Shown: one piece after another, positions 18,509 to 27,364 of the stretch
Layout: every line of letters begins with the position of its first letter
How positions within the stretch are numbered: position 1 is the first letter of the stretch
Assembly: GCA_934525625.1 (NCBI GenBank)
Contig: CAKSZL010000004.1
Location: forward strand, 124,001-188,000
Length of the DNA stretch: 64,000 bases
Direction: 5' to 3'
Origin: an uncultured Burkholderiaceae bacterium
GTDB lineage: Bacteria; Pseudomonadota; Gammaproteobacteria; Burkholderiales; Burkholderiaceae_B
Program-made: the position numbers and the translations under genes
Notes under the pieces: model-generated
What the model was told of the DNA's origin: nothing
What the model saw: only the letters and a program-made list of their open reading frames with translations
The model's database searches: none

Positions 18509-19482
18509 GCGCCGAGCTCTGCGCCGGCGTGTCTGCCCAGGTGCTGGATCAGGCCGCCGCCTGGATGGTGCGCCTGCACTCGGGCGATATCTCGGAGCAC
18601 GACCGGCGGGCGCTGGATTCCTGGCGCGCCGCCAGCACGGAGCACGAACAGGCCTGGCGGCGCGCCCAGACATTGCTGCAGTCGCTGGACACACTGCCCG
18701 CCAGCTTGGGCGACACCGTGCTGCGCCAGCAAGGCCGAGCGCGCCGCAAACTGATGGCGCGCTCGCTGGCCCTGCTGCTGACGGCCCCGGCCGCCGCCTG
18801 GCTGGCCAACGAAACCACGCTGGTGCAAGCCTGGCGGGCAGACTTCTCCACGCGCACCGGCGAACGCCGCCGCCTGGTTTTGGACGACGGCACAGAATTG
18901 ACGCTGAACACCGACAGCGCCGTCGACGTCGAGTTCAGCGCCACGCAGCGCCTGATCGTCCTGCGCCACGGAGAAATCCTGGTCGAAACCGGCGCCGACG
19001 AACAAGCGTCCGGCTACCGCCCCTTTCTCGTGCGTACCCAGAACGGCGCCGCCGCCCCGCTGGGCACGCGCTTTACCGTACGGCTGGACGCCGGCCACAC
19101 CCGCGTCGCCGTCCTGCAACATCGCGTGCGCGTCGCTCCCACGCGCAACGATATTTCCCTGACCCTGGCTCAGGGCGAGTGGGCCAGCTTCGATGCCGAC
19201 CGAATACTGGCTCAGGGCAACGATGCCGAACCCGCCGATACCGCCTGGCAACGCGGCATGCTGGTCGCCAATCGCCGGCCGCTGGGCCGGATAGTCGATG
19301 AGCTGGCCCGTTATCACATCGGCTGGCTGCGCTGCGACCCAGCCATTGCTCAAAAACAGCTATCGGGCGTGTTTCCCGTGGACGACGTTCCACGCGCACT
19401 GGAAATGATCGCCGGCGAGCTGAACCTGAAGGTACGCCGCCTGACGCGCTACTGGCTCGTCCTCGAAGCCGCGCAGACCTAG
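18505..19482 (+). CDS. hasS: FecR-family anti-sigma/sigma regulator, HasS type
   Basis: 325 aa from ATG 18505; an upstream in-frame ATG (18457) would add a basic leader without family character. The cytoplasmic N-terminal domain (DUF4880-like, QAAAWMVRLHSGDISEHDRRAL) binds the sigma factor. One membrane helix lies at about residues 85-103 (SLALLLTAPAAAWLA). The periplasmic FecR domain (TRTGERRRLVLDDGTELTLN) is followed by a C-terminal DUF4974-like segment (GVFPVDDVPRALEMIAGELNL). It should relay the signal from the receptor's STN domain to HasI. Confidence 0.88.
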   Translation: MSAELCAGVSAQVLDQAAAWMVRLHSGDISEHDRRALDSWRAASTEHEQAWRRAQTLLQSLDTLPASLGDTVLRQQGRARRKLMARSLALLLTAPAAAWLANETTLVQAWRADFSTRTGERRRLVLDDGTELTLNTDSAVDVEFSATQRLIVLRHGEILVETGADEQASGYRPFLVRTQNGAAAPLGTRFTVRLDAGHTRVAVLQHRVRVAPTRNDISLTLAQGEWASFDADRILAQGNDAEPADTAWQRGMLVANRRPLGRIVDELARYHIGWLRCDPAIAQKQLSGVFPVDDVPRALEMIAGELNLKVRRLTRYWLVLEAAQT

Positions 19483-19624
19483 GTTCGTAATGTGTAGGTT
19501 GGCACTGCCCGCACGCCTCCTTGCCCCCGCCTAACCCTGAAGCGAAAAACTTTTTCGGTTTTTTGAACCTTTTTCGCGCCTCGTCCGGCATAGGAATCAA
19601 ACGCATTCTCAAAAGGCATGTTCC

Positions 19625-22342
19625 ATGCAGACGACACGCTGGCCGTCCCATCGCGGGCCGCTTCCCTCTTCCGCTTTGCTGACCACGCTCGCCGTCAGCC
19701 TGGGCCTGGTATTGGCCATGCCGCCCTTCAGCGCCCACGCCCAAGATACCGCGCCCGTATCGGCCGAACTGGCCAACCCGCAGGTCGACGTTCCCGCCGG
19801 CGCGCTGGATCAAGCTCTTACCACTTTCGCCCAACATGCCGGCGTCGCCCTGGTGTTCGACCCCGCCCAGGTGCAAGGCCTGCAGTCTCGCGGCCTGCAC
19901 GGCCGGTATTCGGTGGATCATGGCTTTACGCTGCTGCTGCAAGGCAGCGGCCTGCACGCGGTGCGCACGGCGCAAGGCAATTATCGATTACAGCGCGTCG
20001 CCAGCGCTGGCGCCGGTGACGGCGTCAGCACGCTCTCCGCCGTGCAGGTCACGGGCCGCTACGACCCGCGCGAAGCAGCCTTTGAAACTCCCGCCGCCGT
20101 CACCGTCGTCACCAAAGACGACTTGAACCGCATCCAGGCGCGCCACGCCAGCGAGGTTCTGCAGGCCGTCACAGGCGTCTATACGGTTACCAACGAGCAG
20201 AACCCCAGCGTATCGGTGGACATACGCGGGCTTAAGGATTTCGGCCGCGTCAACATGAGCATCGACGGCATGCGCCAGAACTATCAGCGCACTGGCCACC
20301 AGCAGCGCAATGGTGAAATGTTCTTCGACACGGAATTTTTGTCGGGCATCAAAATCGAAAAAGGCGCGCTCAGCGGCGCCGGCAGCCTGGGCACCATAGG
20401 CGGCATCGCCGACTTTCAAACCATAGAGCCCGAAGACGTCTGGCTGCCCGGCCAGGACATAGGCGTACGCGTGCGCGGCCACACCGGGGTCGGGGGCTAT
20501 GCCAACGGGCAGAAATTCAACGGCAGCCTGGCCTTCGCCTTCAAAGCGCACGACACGCTGGACGTACTCGTGGCCGCCGCCGGCCGGCGCAGCGACGAAT
20601 ACGCGCCCGGCACGCGCGGCCATGCCTTCCATCCCGCCTCGCGCGCGGAAGGGTTTCACCCGCCCCTGGTCAGCCAATCGAACCAAGACCAGGATTCCGG
20701 CCTGCTAAAGCTGCGCTGGCGCCCGGCGGCGGGGCATGAACTCAAGTTCACCGCGCTGCATACACGCGTCAAGTATGCCGAAACCTCCATGCAAGACTAC
20801 GGCCACATCGGCCGCATCTATGGCTCTTGCTACGACTATTGGTTCGGCGACAAAAGAGACGACCCCAGCCAGCAGTGGTGCGGCAGTTGGCCCGGCCCCG
20901 ATGACGTGGACATCTACCCGCAGGACAGCACCAGCCAGACCAAGTCCACCAGCCTGGGCCTGGACTACGCCTACAAACCGGCCGGCAACTCGCTGATAGA
21001 CCTCAAGGCCAAGCTGTATTACGTCGACACCGAAGACAAAACCATCAACACCAGCAGCCAAGACCTGGAATTCCAGACCCGCACCGAAACCATAGGCATG
21101 TGGGCGCACAACACCGCGCTGTTCACGCTTTCTCCGAACTGGCACCTGGACTGGACGCTGGGCGCGGAATTTTTTCTCGACCGCAACAAACCCAAGACGC
21201 AAGCCTTCATGCCGGGCTACGACCAGGAAGGCTTGGACGTCATGAGCCGGGCCACGCCCACCGGCCGCAAGCTGAGCGCCGGCTGGCACACCCAGGCCAG
21301 GTTCACGTACAGCGACTGGCTGGAGATCACCCCGGGCCTGCGCTACGACTGGTACCGCCTGCAAGGCGACACCGGCTTCAATCTGGGCATCAGGCCGGCA
21401 GTGCTGCCCTATCGCAACATTCACGTCGATCGCAAGGGCGGCCGCTTTCTGCCCAGCCTGAACATCGCCGTCACGCCCGTGCAAAACCTGCAACTGTTCG
21501 CTTATGTAGGCAAGGGTGCGCGTTCGCCGGCCATTACCGAAGCCCTGATCAGCAGCTACCACCCGGGCGGCGGCGCCCCCATACGCTACTACCCCAACTA
21601 CCTGCTCAAGTCCGAATTGACCACCAGCATGGAACTGGGCATGAACCTGCGCTTCGACGACGTAGCCCGCCAGGGCGACCGCCTGCGCCTGAAGGCCAGC
21701 GTATTCCGCAACAAAACGCGCAACTACACCTTCTTCGGCACCCACGTGTGCCTGCCCGAGGCCGTGCCCAACAACGGCTGCGGCAACTTCATCTCGCCCT
21801 ACACCATGTACGTGCAAGCCGTGGACCCCGTCGTGTTCCGCGGCCTGGAACTGGAAGCCGATTACGACGCTGGTTCGTGGTTCTTCCACGCCAACGCCAC
21901 ACGCCTGCAGCGCGACGCCAACTTCGGGCGGCTGCGCTACCCGCTGGGCGGCGCGGTGGGGCCGGAGGCGGCCACCAAGAACCAGGCGGTTGAGCCGGGC
22001 AGCGCCAGCTTCGTCATGTACGTGCCCGCGCCGCCCAAATGGAACGGCCGTGCCACCCTAGGCATGCGCCTGCTAGACCGCAAGCTGGAGGCCAGCGCCA
22101 CGCTGCGCTGCGCCTCCAAGGGCAGCGAACGGACGGGAGAAGAACAAGACGTCGGCATGGGCCAGAACAGCTTTTGCGTCTGGGACGCGCAGCTTGCCTA
22201 TCAATTCAACCGCAATCTGCGCTTCGGCCTGAACCTGGACAACATCCGCGACCGCGAATACGCCCAGGCCATGTCCGATACCTGGGTGCACAGCTACGCG
22301 CCCGGCCGCACCTTGACCGCCTTCATGGAAGCGAGGTTTTGA
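19625..22342 (+). CDS. hasR: TonB-dependent heme/hemophore receptor with signalling domain, HasR type
   Basis: 905 aa. Signal peptide (1 to about 39, ending FSAHAQD). A secretin/TonB short N-terminal signalling domain (about 52-110; VPAGALDQALTTFAQHAGVA) is followed by a TonB box-like stretch and plug (about 135-270; VSVDIRGLKDFGRVNMSIDG). The 22-strand barrel ends in the aromatic terminus TAFMEARF. It binds heme or a heme-loaded hemophore at the outer membrane and imports heme using TonB. Location between hasS and a hasA gene, plus the STN domain, supports HasR rather than a siderophore receptor. RBS AAAAGG, 8 nt spacing. No tonB/hasB gene is in the window. Confidence 0.88.
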   Translation: MQTTRWPSHRGPLPSSALLTTLAVSLGLVLAMPPFSAHAQDTAPVSAELANPQVDVPAGALDQALTTFAQHAGVALVFDPAQVQGLQSRGLHGRYSVDHGFTLLLQGSGLHAVRTAQGNYRLQRVASAGAGDGVSTLSAVQVTGRYDPREAAFETPAAVTVVTKDDLNRIQARHASEVLQAVTGVYTVTNEQNPSVSVDIRGLKDFGRVNMSIDGMRQNYQRTGHQQRNGEMFFDTEFLSGIKIEKGALSGAGSLGTIGGIADFQTIEPEDVWLPGQDIGVRVRGHTGVGGYANGQKFNGSLAFAFKAHDTLDVLVAAAGRRSDEYAPGTRGHAFHPASRAEGFHPPLVSQSNQDQDSGLLKLRWRPAAGHELKFTALHTRVKYAETSMQDYGHIGRIYGSCYDYWFGDKRDDPSQQWCGSWPGPDDVDIYPQDSTSQTKSTSLGLDYAYKPAGNSLIDLKAKLYYVDTEDKTINTSSQDLEFQTRTETIGMWAHNTALFTLSPNWHLDWTLGAEFFLDRNKPKTQAFMPGYDQEGLDVMSRATPTGRKLSAGWHTQARFTYSDWLEITPGLRYDWYRLQGDTGFNLGIRPAVLPYRNIHVDRKGGRFLPSLNIAVTPVQNLQLFAYVGKGARSPAITEALISSYHPGGGAPIRYYPNYLLKSELTTSMELGMNLRFDDVARQGDRLRLKASVFRNKTRNYTFFGTHVCLPEAVPNNGCGNFISPYTMYVQAVDPVVFRGLELEADYDAGSWFFHANATRLQRDANFGRLRYPLGGAVGPEAATKNQAVEPGSASFVMYVPAPPKWNGRATLGMRLLDRKLEASATLRCASKGSERTGEEQDVGMGQNSFCVWDAQLAYQFNRNLRFGLNLDNIRDREYAQAMSDTWVHSYAPGRTLTAFMEARF

Positions 22343-22343
22343 C

Positions 22344-22451
22344 ATGCCTGCCTCGACCCCTCAACAGCAGCAGGCGCGGGGCGCCTGTCCCAGCGGCAGC
22401 CTGACCGGCGCCTCCGCCGGCAGCGCATCCATGACTTACCAAGGAGCATAA
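22344..22451 (+). CDS. Candidate 35-codon ORF bridging hasR and hasA
   Basis: ATG lies one base after the hasR stop, and the TAA (22449-22451) ends two bases before the hasA ATG. The reading frame (MPASTPQQQQARGACPSG...) is Gln/Ser/Gly-rich, without a signal peptide or known domain. The hasA RBS (AAGGAG, 22441-22446) lies inside its last codons, so translation through it could affect hasA. It may be chance in GC-rich DNA. Confidence 0.25.
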   Translation: MPASTPQQQQARGACPSGSLTGASAGSASMTYQGA

Positions 22452-22453
22452 TC

Positions 22454-23470
22454 ATGGCTATACAGATCAACTACAGCAACAGCAGCGGCGCCCAATCGGG
22501 TCTGAACGTGCTGCGCACGCAGGGGCTGAAGGCCTACTTCCAACACTACGAAAATAATTTCGCAGCCGCCCAGGTCGACCCCGATCTCGTCGAGCAGGCC
22601 GGCCAGGCATTCAGCACAGACATATCAACTCAAATCAGCGCGGGCTTTCTCACCAATCCGACCCAACAGCCCATGGCCGCCTTTTCCGACGCGCAGTATG
22701 GCGGCAACACCAGCCTATCGACCGGCAGCGGCTCGGCCTTCATCGCGGAAGTCAGCGATGCGTCTGGCCTGCAGGTAGGCCAGCTTGCCTACACCCTGTT
22801 CTACAACCCCGCCCATGTACTGTTCGGGGAATTGGACACCGTCTATCTTGGGGATCAAGCCACCCTTGCCAACGTCTCTAATGACCTCCACACCATGGAT
22901 CTACCCGTGGTTGACATCAGCAACCTGAACAGCGAGCTGAATGGCGGTATCAAGCAAAACGGCCTGGGCCAGTGGAAGGCCATCGACCATGACGAAGGCC
23001 TGGTAGGCGGTACCAACACCGACACGAGCAGCATTTGGTATGGCACTTCGTATGGCAACGACACTCACAACATCGTCTACGACTTGATGTCGAACCACGG
23101 GCTGGTGTCAGGCCCGAAAGAAACCGCCGCGCTGCAGCACGTGCTGAACTGGTCTGCCTTCGACCTGGATCACAACGGCACCGTGTACAACGAAGTGTTC
23201 GACGGCTTCGCCGGCAAGGACACGTTCAAGGTTGGCGGTGGCGACGGCGACGTCATTCGAAGCTTCGACCCGACCCAGGACATTGTCCAGGTAACTACCA
23301 GCTACAACCACAGTACGCCCGCCGATGTTCTGGCCAACTCTTTCGATGGCACTTACAACGGCGAGAGTGGCGTGTATGTATACGATGATTTTTTTGGCAT
23401 CTCGAACTTCACCTTCCTGGTAGGCATCTCTACAACCGACCTCAGCAGCGGCAATTTCGCCATCGGTTGA
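22454..23470 (+). CDS. hasA: HasA-type hemophore with C-terminal EF-hand/RTX-like extension
   Basis: 338 aa, Cys-free, no Sec signal, strong RBS (AAGGAG). The region to about residue 230 resembles HasA: YTLFYNPAHVLFGELDTV keeps the Tyr-x7-His pair (Tyr113, His121) that binds heme iron in HasA. VPDVSFGGLNL-like PVVDISNLNSELNG and HNIVYDLMSNHG also match, and His31 may be the second ligand. Classical HasA is only about 190-205 aa. The extra 230-338 segment has an EF-hand-like loop (DLDHNGTVYNE, 237-247), an RTX-like stretch (FAGKDTFKVGGGDGDVIRSF) and a C-terminal tail (FTFLVGISTTDLSSGNFAIG) like those of RTX type I substrates. It is presumably secreted by the adjacent exporter and delivers heme to HasR. 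Confidence 0.82.
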   Translation: MAIQINYSNSSGAQSGLNVLRTQGLKAYFQHYENNFAAAQVDPDLVEQAGQAFSTDISTQISAGFLTNPTQQPMAAFSDAQYGGNTSLSTGSGSAFIAEVSDASGLQVGQLAYTLFYNPAHVLFGELDTVYLGDQATLANVSNDLHTMDLPVVDISNLNSELNGGIKQNGLGQWKAIDHDEGLVGGTNTDTSSIWYGTSYGNDTHNIVYDLMSNHGLVSGPKETAALQHVLNWSAFDLDHNGTVYNEVFDGFAGKDTFKVGGGDGDVIRSFDPTQDIVQVTTSYNHSTPADVLANSFDGTYNGESGVYVYDDFFGISNFTFLVGISTTDLSSGNFAIG

Positions 23471-23483
23471 TGGCTGCATAAAG

Positions 23484-23513
23484 GGGAAGGCGTTTCTTAT
23501 GAGGCGCCTTCCC
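23484..23513 (+). terminator. Hairpin after hasA (attenuator/mRNA-stabilising)
   Basis: A 9-bp perfect stem GGGAAGGCG/CGCCTTCCC with a 12-nt loop begins 13 bp after the hasA stop. Only a weak T-stretch follows (TTCT), so partial termination or 3'-end protection of hasA mRNA is more likely than full termination. The next gene starts 58 bp later on the same strand. Confidence 0.5.
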
Positions 23514-23571
23514 TTCTACGCTATTTAGCGCATAGCGCCTGGCAGAAGCGCTCACACAAGGAAACCCAATA

Positions 23572-25545
23572 ATGCTCCTCAAAACCGCCTCTACGGCATT
23601 TCTGGCCGGCTTGCTGGCCGCTGGCAACGTATTCGCTGCGACGCCCGCGCTCGAACCTATTTACCGACTCGATACGTCCACCTATGGCAACCTGAGCACG
23701 CTGCAATTCGGCAGCGACGGACGCCTCTATAGCTACACCATGAACAGAACCAACTCTCTAGGGGTGGCCTGGAGCATAGCGCCCAATCAGTCGCCCCTGG
23801 ACTTGAAGTTCATCGACAACCCCAGCCTGCCGCAGCAGCCCGGGCAATCGCCAGGCCCCATTAACATCGGCAGCGTTTCCCCTCTGGTCAGGGACGCGCA
23901 GGGCCATATTCTGAGGGGGGCGCCTCCCAACAACCTAAACGGACAGCCGAGTACCTGCCCTTATTCGGGGGCGGACAACAGCGTCGACCCGCCCGTTCCT
24001 TTTGCCAGCTACGGGGCCATCGTGCGCTTCGGGCTCGATCTGCCACAGGTACAGATTCTGAGCCAGTCCAAGGCGGTACCCATCTGCGCGACATCAAGCT
24101 TGGCTTTGGACACCAGCGTCACGCCCAATATGCTGTACTTCGTCAGCGACATCAAGGCTGGCGTCAACATCCCCGCAGAGAACGTCGGCATACGGCTCTA
24201 CAAAATGCCTGCGGACAACAGCAAGGCGCCGGAACTGGTCTACCAGTTTCCCAGCCAAACCGGCCTGGCGGAATTTACGAAGCTTATCGTCAGCCTGGAC
24301 GGGCAGTGGCTATATGGCTTGAAATCATCAAACCAACCCGCACAAACCTTTCTGTACCGGGTCAAGCCGGATGGCACAGGCTATCAGCAACTGCAGAATT
24401 TCACCGCCGCAATAGGTTTTCCTTTCTCACAACAGCCGGGTCTGCTGGAGCAGGGGGACTACCTCTATATCGGCGTCTTCGCCGGAGGTTCCGGCAACAG
24501 AGGCAGCCTGCTGCGCGTGCCCAAGGACTTTACGGCGGCAAGCGAATTGCAAACGCTGCACGTATTCGACGGCAGCGACGGCAGAGGCGCACGCAATATG
24601 ACGCGGGCCGGCGACGGCAATATCTACGGCCTTACCTCTTTGGGCGGCAACGCCAACGTCGGAACGGTTTTCCGCATCCGCCCGGCTGACGTGCCCTTGT
24701 CCGGCCAAGGCGGCGTAGATACGAATATCTATTCGTTCTCGGGCGATATAAACATCGATGGCTCCAACCCGGCAGAACTGGTCGACGGCCCCGACGGCAA
24801 ACTCTACGGCGTATTGGCCAACGGCTTGGTGTATGCCCTGGACATCGGCTATGTGCCGCCAGCGCCCATCTTCCGCTTATTCAACGGCACGCCTGCGCAA
24901 GTCGAATGGCGCTTCGGCGGCGCCGCGAGCAACGTCGCCCTAAGCTGGAACGTCGAAAATGCGCAGCGCTGCCAGCTCGAAGGGCCAGGCATGGCGACGG
25001 CTCAGGTGCCCGCCAGCGGCAGCGCCGAGGTTACCCCCGCCGTCGAGGGCGCCAACGTCTATCGCCTGAGCTGCGACAACGGCTCCGGCCTGCCCACGGG
25101 CACGGCAAGCGCCACCTTCCAGGTGAACGCCGTCGCACCGCCTCCGCCGCCTGTCATCAACACTTTCAGCGTCACGCCCGACCAGATCGAATCTGGCGCC
25201 ACAGTGCGATTCGGCTGGTCCACGCAAGACGCGCAAACGTGCCGAGGCTCATGGTCGGGCAGTCCCCTGCCGGTGGATCAGTTGAGTTCCGGCTGGGTGG
25301 ATTTCAAGACGGAACCGACTGAGGGCGTCAAAACCTTCACGCTGACTTGCACCGGAGCCGGCGGCGACACCGTCAGTCAAGAAGTAAGCATCACGGTCGA
25401 TCCCTACAAAGCCGTCGAAGGCGGGGGCAATGGAGGATCCGTGGGCATTGAAGTCAGCGACAGCGGCGGCCCGGTCACGCCTTGGCTATTGCTGCCCTTG
25501 TCGTTACTGGCGCTGTATCGGCGCAAGCAAGCTAAGACGACTTGA
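23572..25545 (+). CDS. Exported beta-propeller/Ig-like protein with GlyGly-CTERM-like tail (1)
   Basis: 657 aa. Sec signal peptide (1-22, AGNVFA). Residues about 25-430 contain propeller-type repeats of the DGNIYGLTSLGG..GTVFRI kind (TIGR03803-like). Two Ig-like domains follow, each with one Cys pair (QRCQLEG..RLSCDNG and QTCRGSW..LTCTGAG). The C-terminus has a Gly-rich linker, SGGP (631-634), a short hydrophobic helix and YRRKQ: a GlyGly-CTERM-like sorting signal. Such proteins are normally exported by Sec plus type II secretion and processed by rhombosortase, which is encoded at 33496. It is probably a surface protein of the heme system; the ligand is unknown. RBS AAGGA. Confidence 0.72.
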   Translation: MLLKTASTAFLAGLLAAGNVFAATPALEPIYRLDTSTYGNLSTLQFGSDGRLYSYTMNRTNSLGVAWSIAPNQSPLDLKFIDNPSLPQQPGQSPGPINIGSVSPLVRDAQGHILRGAPPNNLNGQPSTCPYSGADNSVDPPVPFASYGAIVRFGLDLPQVQILSQSKAVPICATSSLALDTSVTPNMLYFVSDIKAGVNIPAENVGIRLYKMPADNSKAPELVYQFPSQTGLAEFTKLIVSLDGQWLYGLKSSNQPAQTFLYRVKPDGTGYQQLQNFTAAIGFPFSQQPGLLEQGDYLYIGVFAGGSGNRGSLLRVPKDFTAASELQTLHVFDGSDGRGARNMTRAGDGNIYGLTSLGGNANVGTVFRIRPADVPLSGQGGVDTNIYSFSGDINIDGSNPAELVDGPDGKLYGVLANGLVYALDIGYVPPAPIFRLFNGTPAQVEWRFGGAASNVALSWNVENAQRCQLEGPGMATAQVPASGSAEVTPAVEGANVYRLSCDNGSGLPTGTASATFQVNAVAPPPPPVINTFSVTPDQIESGATVRFGWSTQDAQTCRGSWSGSPLPVDQLSSGWVDFKTEPTEGVKTFTLTCTGAGGDTVSQEVSITVDPYKAVEGGGNGGSVGIEVSDSGGPVTPWLLLPLSLLALYRRKQAKTT

Positions 25546-25585
25546 GCCGCCACGCTCAACGCCGCCGCCCTAAAGGCATCGCAAA

Positions 25586-25610
25586 CCCGGCCGCCCGCGC
25601 GGCGGCCGGG
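25586..25610 (+). terminator. Strong GC hairpin upstream of hasD
   Basis: 10-bp perfect stem CCCGGCCGCC/GGCGGCCGGG with a 5-nt loop, in the 190-bp gap between the first propeller gene and hasD. No T-run follows, so it may be a processing or stability element rather than a classical terminator. Confidence 0.45.
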
Positions 25611-25669
25611 GCTGGATTGAATCAGGAAACCCGCCGCATGCACACCTGTACGGTGCAGTAAGCCCCAAA

Positions 25670-25702
25670 GCCCTTGGGTGGCGTCCCACGCCGCCCAAGG
25701 GC
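25670..25702 (+). terminator. Second strong hairpin upstream of hasD
   Basis: 14-bp stem GCCCTTGGGTGGCG/CGCCGCCCAAGGGC with one G-U pair and a 5-nt loop, 34 bp before the hasD start. It could limit expression of the exporter genes relative to hasA, as reported for stem-loops in has operons elsewhere, or stabilise processed mRNA. Confidence 0.45.
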
Positions 25703-25735
25703 CGGGCATTCCTTGATTCTTACCAGGCAAGACAA

Positions 25736-27364
25736 ATGAGTCAATCTTCTTGGCGCCCGTCCGCCGACGCTCGCCGCAAGCCTATTGCGCAAGCGCTGTC
25801 GTCGTTCCGGCGCGCCTTTTTCAGCGTGGGCTGCTTCAGCGCGGTCATCAATCTGCTGATGCTGGTGCCCGCCATCTACATGCTGCAAATCTACGACCGC
25901 GTACTACCCTCGGGCAACGAGATGACGCTGCTGATGCTTACCTTGATTCTGCTCGGCCTGTTCGCGCTGATGGGCGGCCTGGAATACCTGCGCAGCATGC
26001 TCGTCATCCGCCTGGGCAACCGGCTGGACTTGCGCTTGAACGGCGCGGTGCATGCCGCCACCTTCCAGGCCAATCTGCGCGGCGGCGCACTGCAGGCCAG
26101 CCAGACGCTGGGCGATTTGACCACGCTGCGCCAGTTCCTCACCGGCTCGGCGCTGTTCGCCTTTTTCGATGCACCGTGGTTTCCCATCTACCTGGCGGTG
26201 ATCTTTCTGTTCGACCCCTGGCTGGGCCTGTTCGCCCTGGCCGGTTCGCTGGCCCTGGTTTTGCTGGCCTGGCTGAACGAGCGCCTGTCCTCTCCCCTGC
26301 TGGCCGAGGCCGGCGCGCTGCACATCCAATCGGGCGCCACGGCGACGGCGCATCTGCGCAATGCCGAAGCCATCTCGGCCATGGGCATGCTGCCGGCGCT
26401 GTTCCGGCGCTGGCTGTCGGTGTACTTGAGCTTTCTGCAGCGCCAACAGGCGGCCAGCGAAAAAGCCGCCGCCATTTCCGCTGTGACGCGCTTCGTGCGC
26501 CTGTCGCTGCCGCGCCCGGCCGGACGCCTGGAACTGGACAGCGTCAGCGCCCTGCCGCCCGGCGCACAGCAAGAGGCGAATACGCGCGCGGTATTTGCGC
26601 AAGTCAGCCTGGCGCTGCCCGCCGGCGAAACGCTGGCGGTAATGGGGCCGTCGGGCTCCGGCAAATCCACGCTGGCGCGCCTGCTGGTGGGCGCCGCCGC
26701 GCCCGCTTCCGGCCGGGTCAGGCTGGACGGTGCCGACGTGTTCCAGTGGAACAAGGACGAACTCGGCCCGGCCATCGGCTATTTGCCGCAAGACGTCGAG
26801 CTGTTCGCCGGCACGCTTAGCGAGAACATCGCCCGCTTCGGCGAGGCGGACGCCGAGGAAGTGGTGCGCGCGGCGCGCCAGGCCGGCGTACACGACATGA
26901 TTCTGCAATTGCCGCAAGGCTATGACACCGCGCTGGGCGAGAACGGCGCCGGGCTTTCAGGCGGACAGCGCCAGCGCATCGGCTTGGCGCGCGCACTGTA
27001 CGGCAAGCCGGCGCTGGTGGTGCTGGACGAGCCCAACGCCAGCCTCGATGAGGCCGGAGACGCCGCCTTGAGCACCGCCCTGCAAAGCATGAAGCAAGAC
27101 GGCACGACGGTGGTGTTGATTACCCATCGCCGCCCGCTGCTCTCGCTGAGCGACCACATTCTGATGCTGAGCCCCGGGCAAAGAGCCATCTTCGGCCCGA
27201 CGCAGAAGGTGATGCAAGCCCTTGCGCAGGCCCAGGCCATGCAGCAAGGCCAACAGGCGCCGCAGGCCCAGGCGGCCAACGGCTCGCCGCCAAGGCCTTC
27301 AGCCGCCACGCCAGGCCCGCGCCTGGCCGCCCTTCCCCCTCAGGCCGCCGGAGACCAAACATGA
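25736..27364 (+). CDS. hasD: Type I secretion ABC transporter, HasD/PrtD type, with internal deletion
   Basis: 542 aa. Inner-membrane ATPase of a type I secretion system. The N-terminal membrane part (about 25-215) holds helices 1-4. The ATPase domain has Walker A GPSGSGKST (304-312), LSGGQRQR (407-414) and Walker B VVLDEPNASLD. In PrtD/HasD relatives the text FVRL(S/A)LQS is followed by about 70-75 residues holding helices 5-6 and the MGRALAPVDQ region before LPRPxGRL. Here RFVRLSLPRPAGRL runs directly together at residue 258/259 (near nt 26507). The frame is intact. The roughly 50-residue Gln/Pro/Ala-rich C-terminal tail makes the length look near normal. Transport activity is doubtful unless this is an assembly error. 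The stop overlaps hasE. Confidence 0.8.
   Translation: MSQSSWRPSADARRKPIAQALSSFRRAFFSVGCFSAVINLLMLVPAIYMLQIYDRVLPSGNEMTLLMLTLILLGLFALMGGLEYLRSMLVIRLGNRLDLRLNGAVHAATFQANLRGGALQASQTLGDLTTLRQFLTGSALFAFFDAPWFPIYLAVIFLFDPWLGLFALAGSLALVLLAWLNERLSSPLLAEAGALHIQSGATATAHLRNAEAISAMGMLPALFRRWLSVYLSFLQRQQAASEKAAAISAVTRFVRLSLPRPAGRLELDSVSALPPGAQQEANTRAVFAQVSLALPAGETLAVMGPSGSGKSTLARLLVGAAAPASGRVRLDGADVFQWNKDELGPAIGYLPQDVELFAGTLSENIARFGEADAEEVVRAARQAGVHDMILQLPQGYDTALGENGAGLSGGQRQRIGLARALYGKPALVVLDEPNASLDEAGDAALSTALQSMKQDGTTVVLITHRRPLLSLSDHILMLSPGQRAIFGPTQKVMQALAQAQAMQQGQQAPQAQAANGSPPRPSAATPGPRLAALPPQAAGDQT

Noticed and set aside
19520..19600. HasI-dependent ECF promoter before hasR
   Set aside because: The region is AT-rich with CGAAAAACTTTTTCG and GAACC, but no -35/-10 pair with 16-17 bp spacing to a CGTC-type -10 could be defended. 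The palindrome might instead be a weak terminator.
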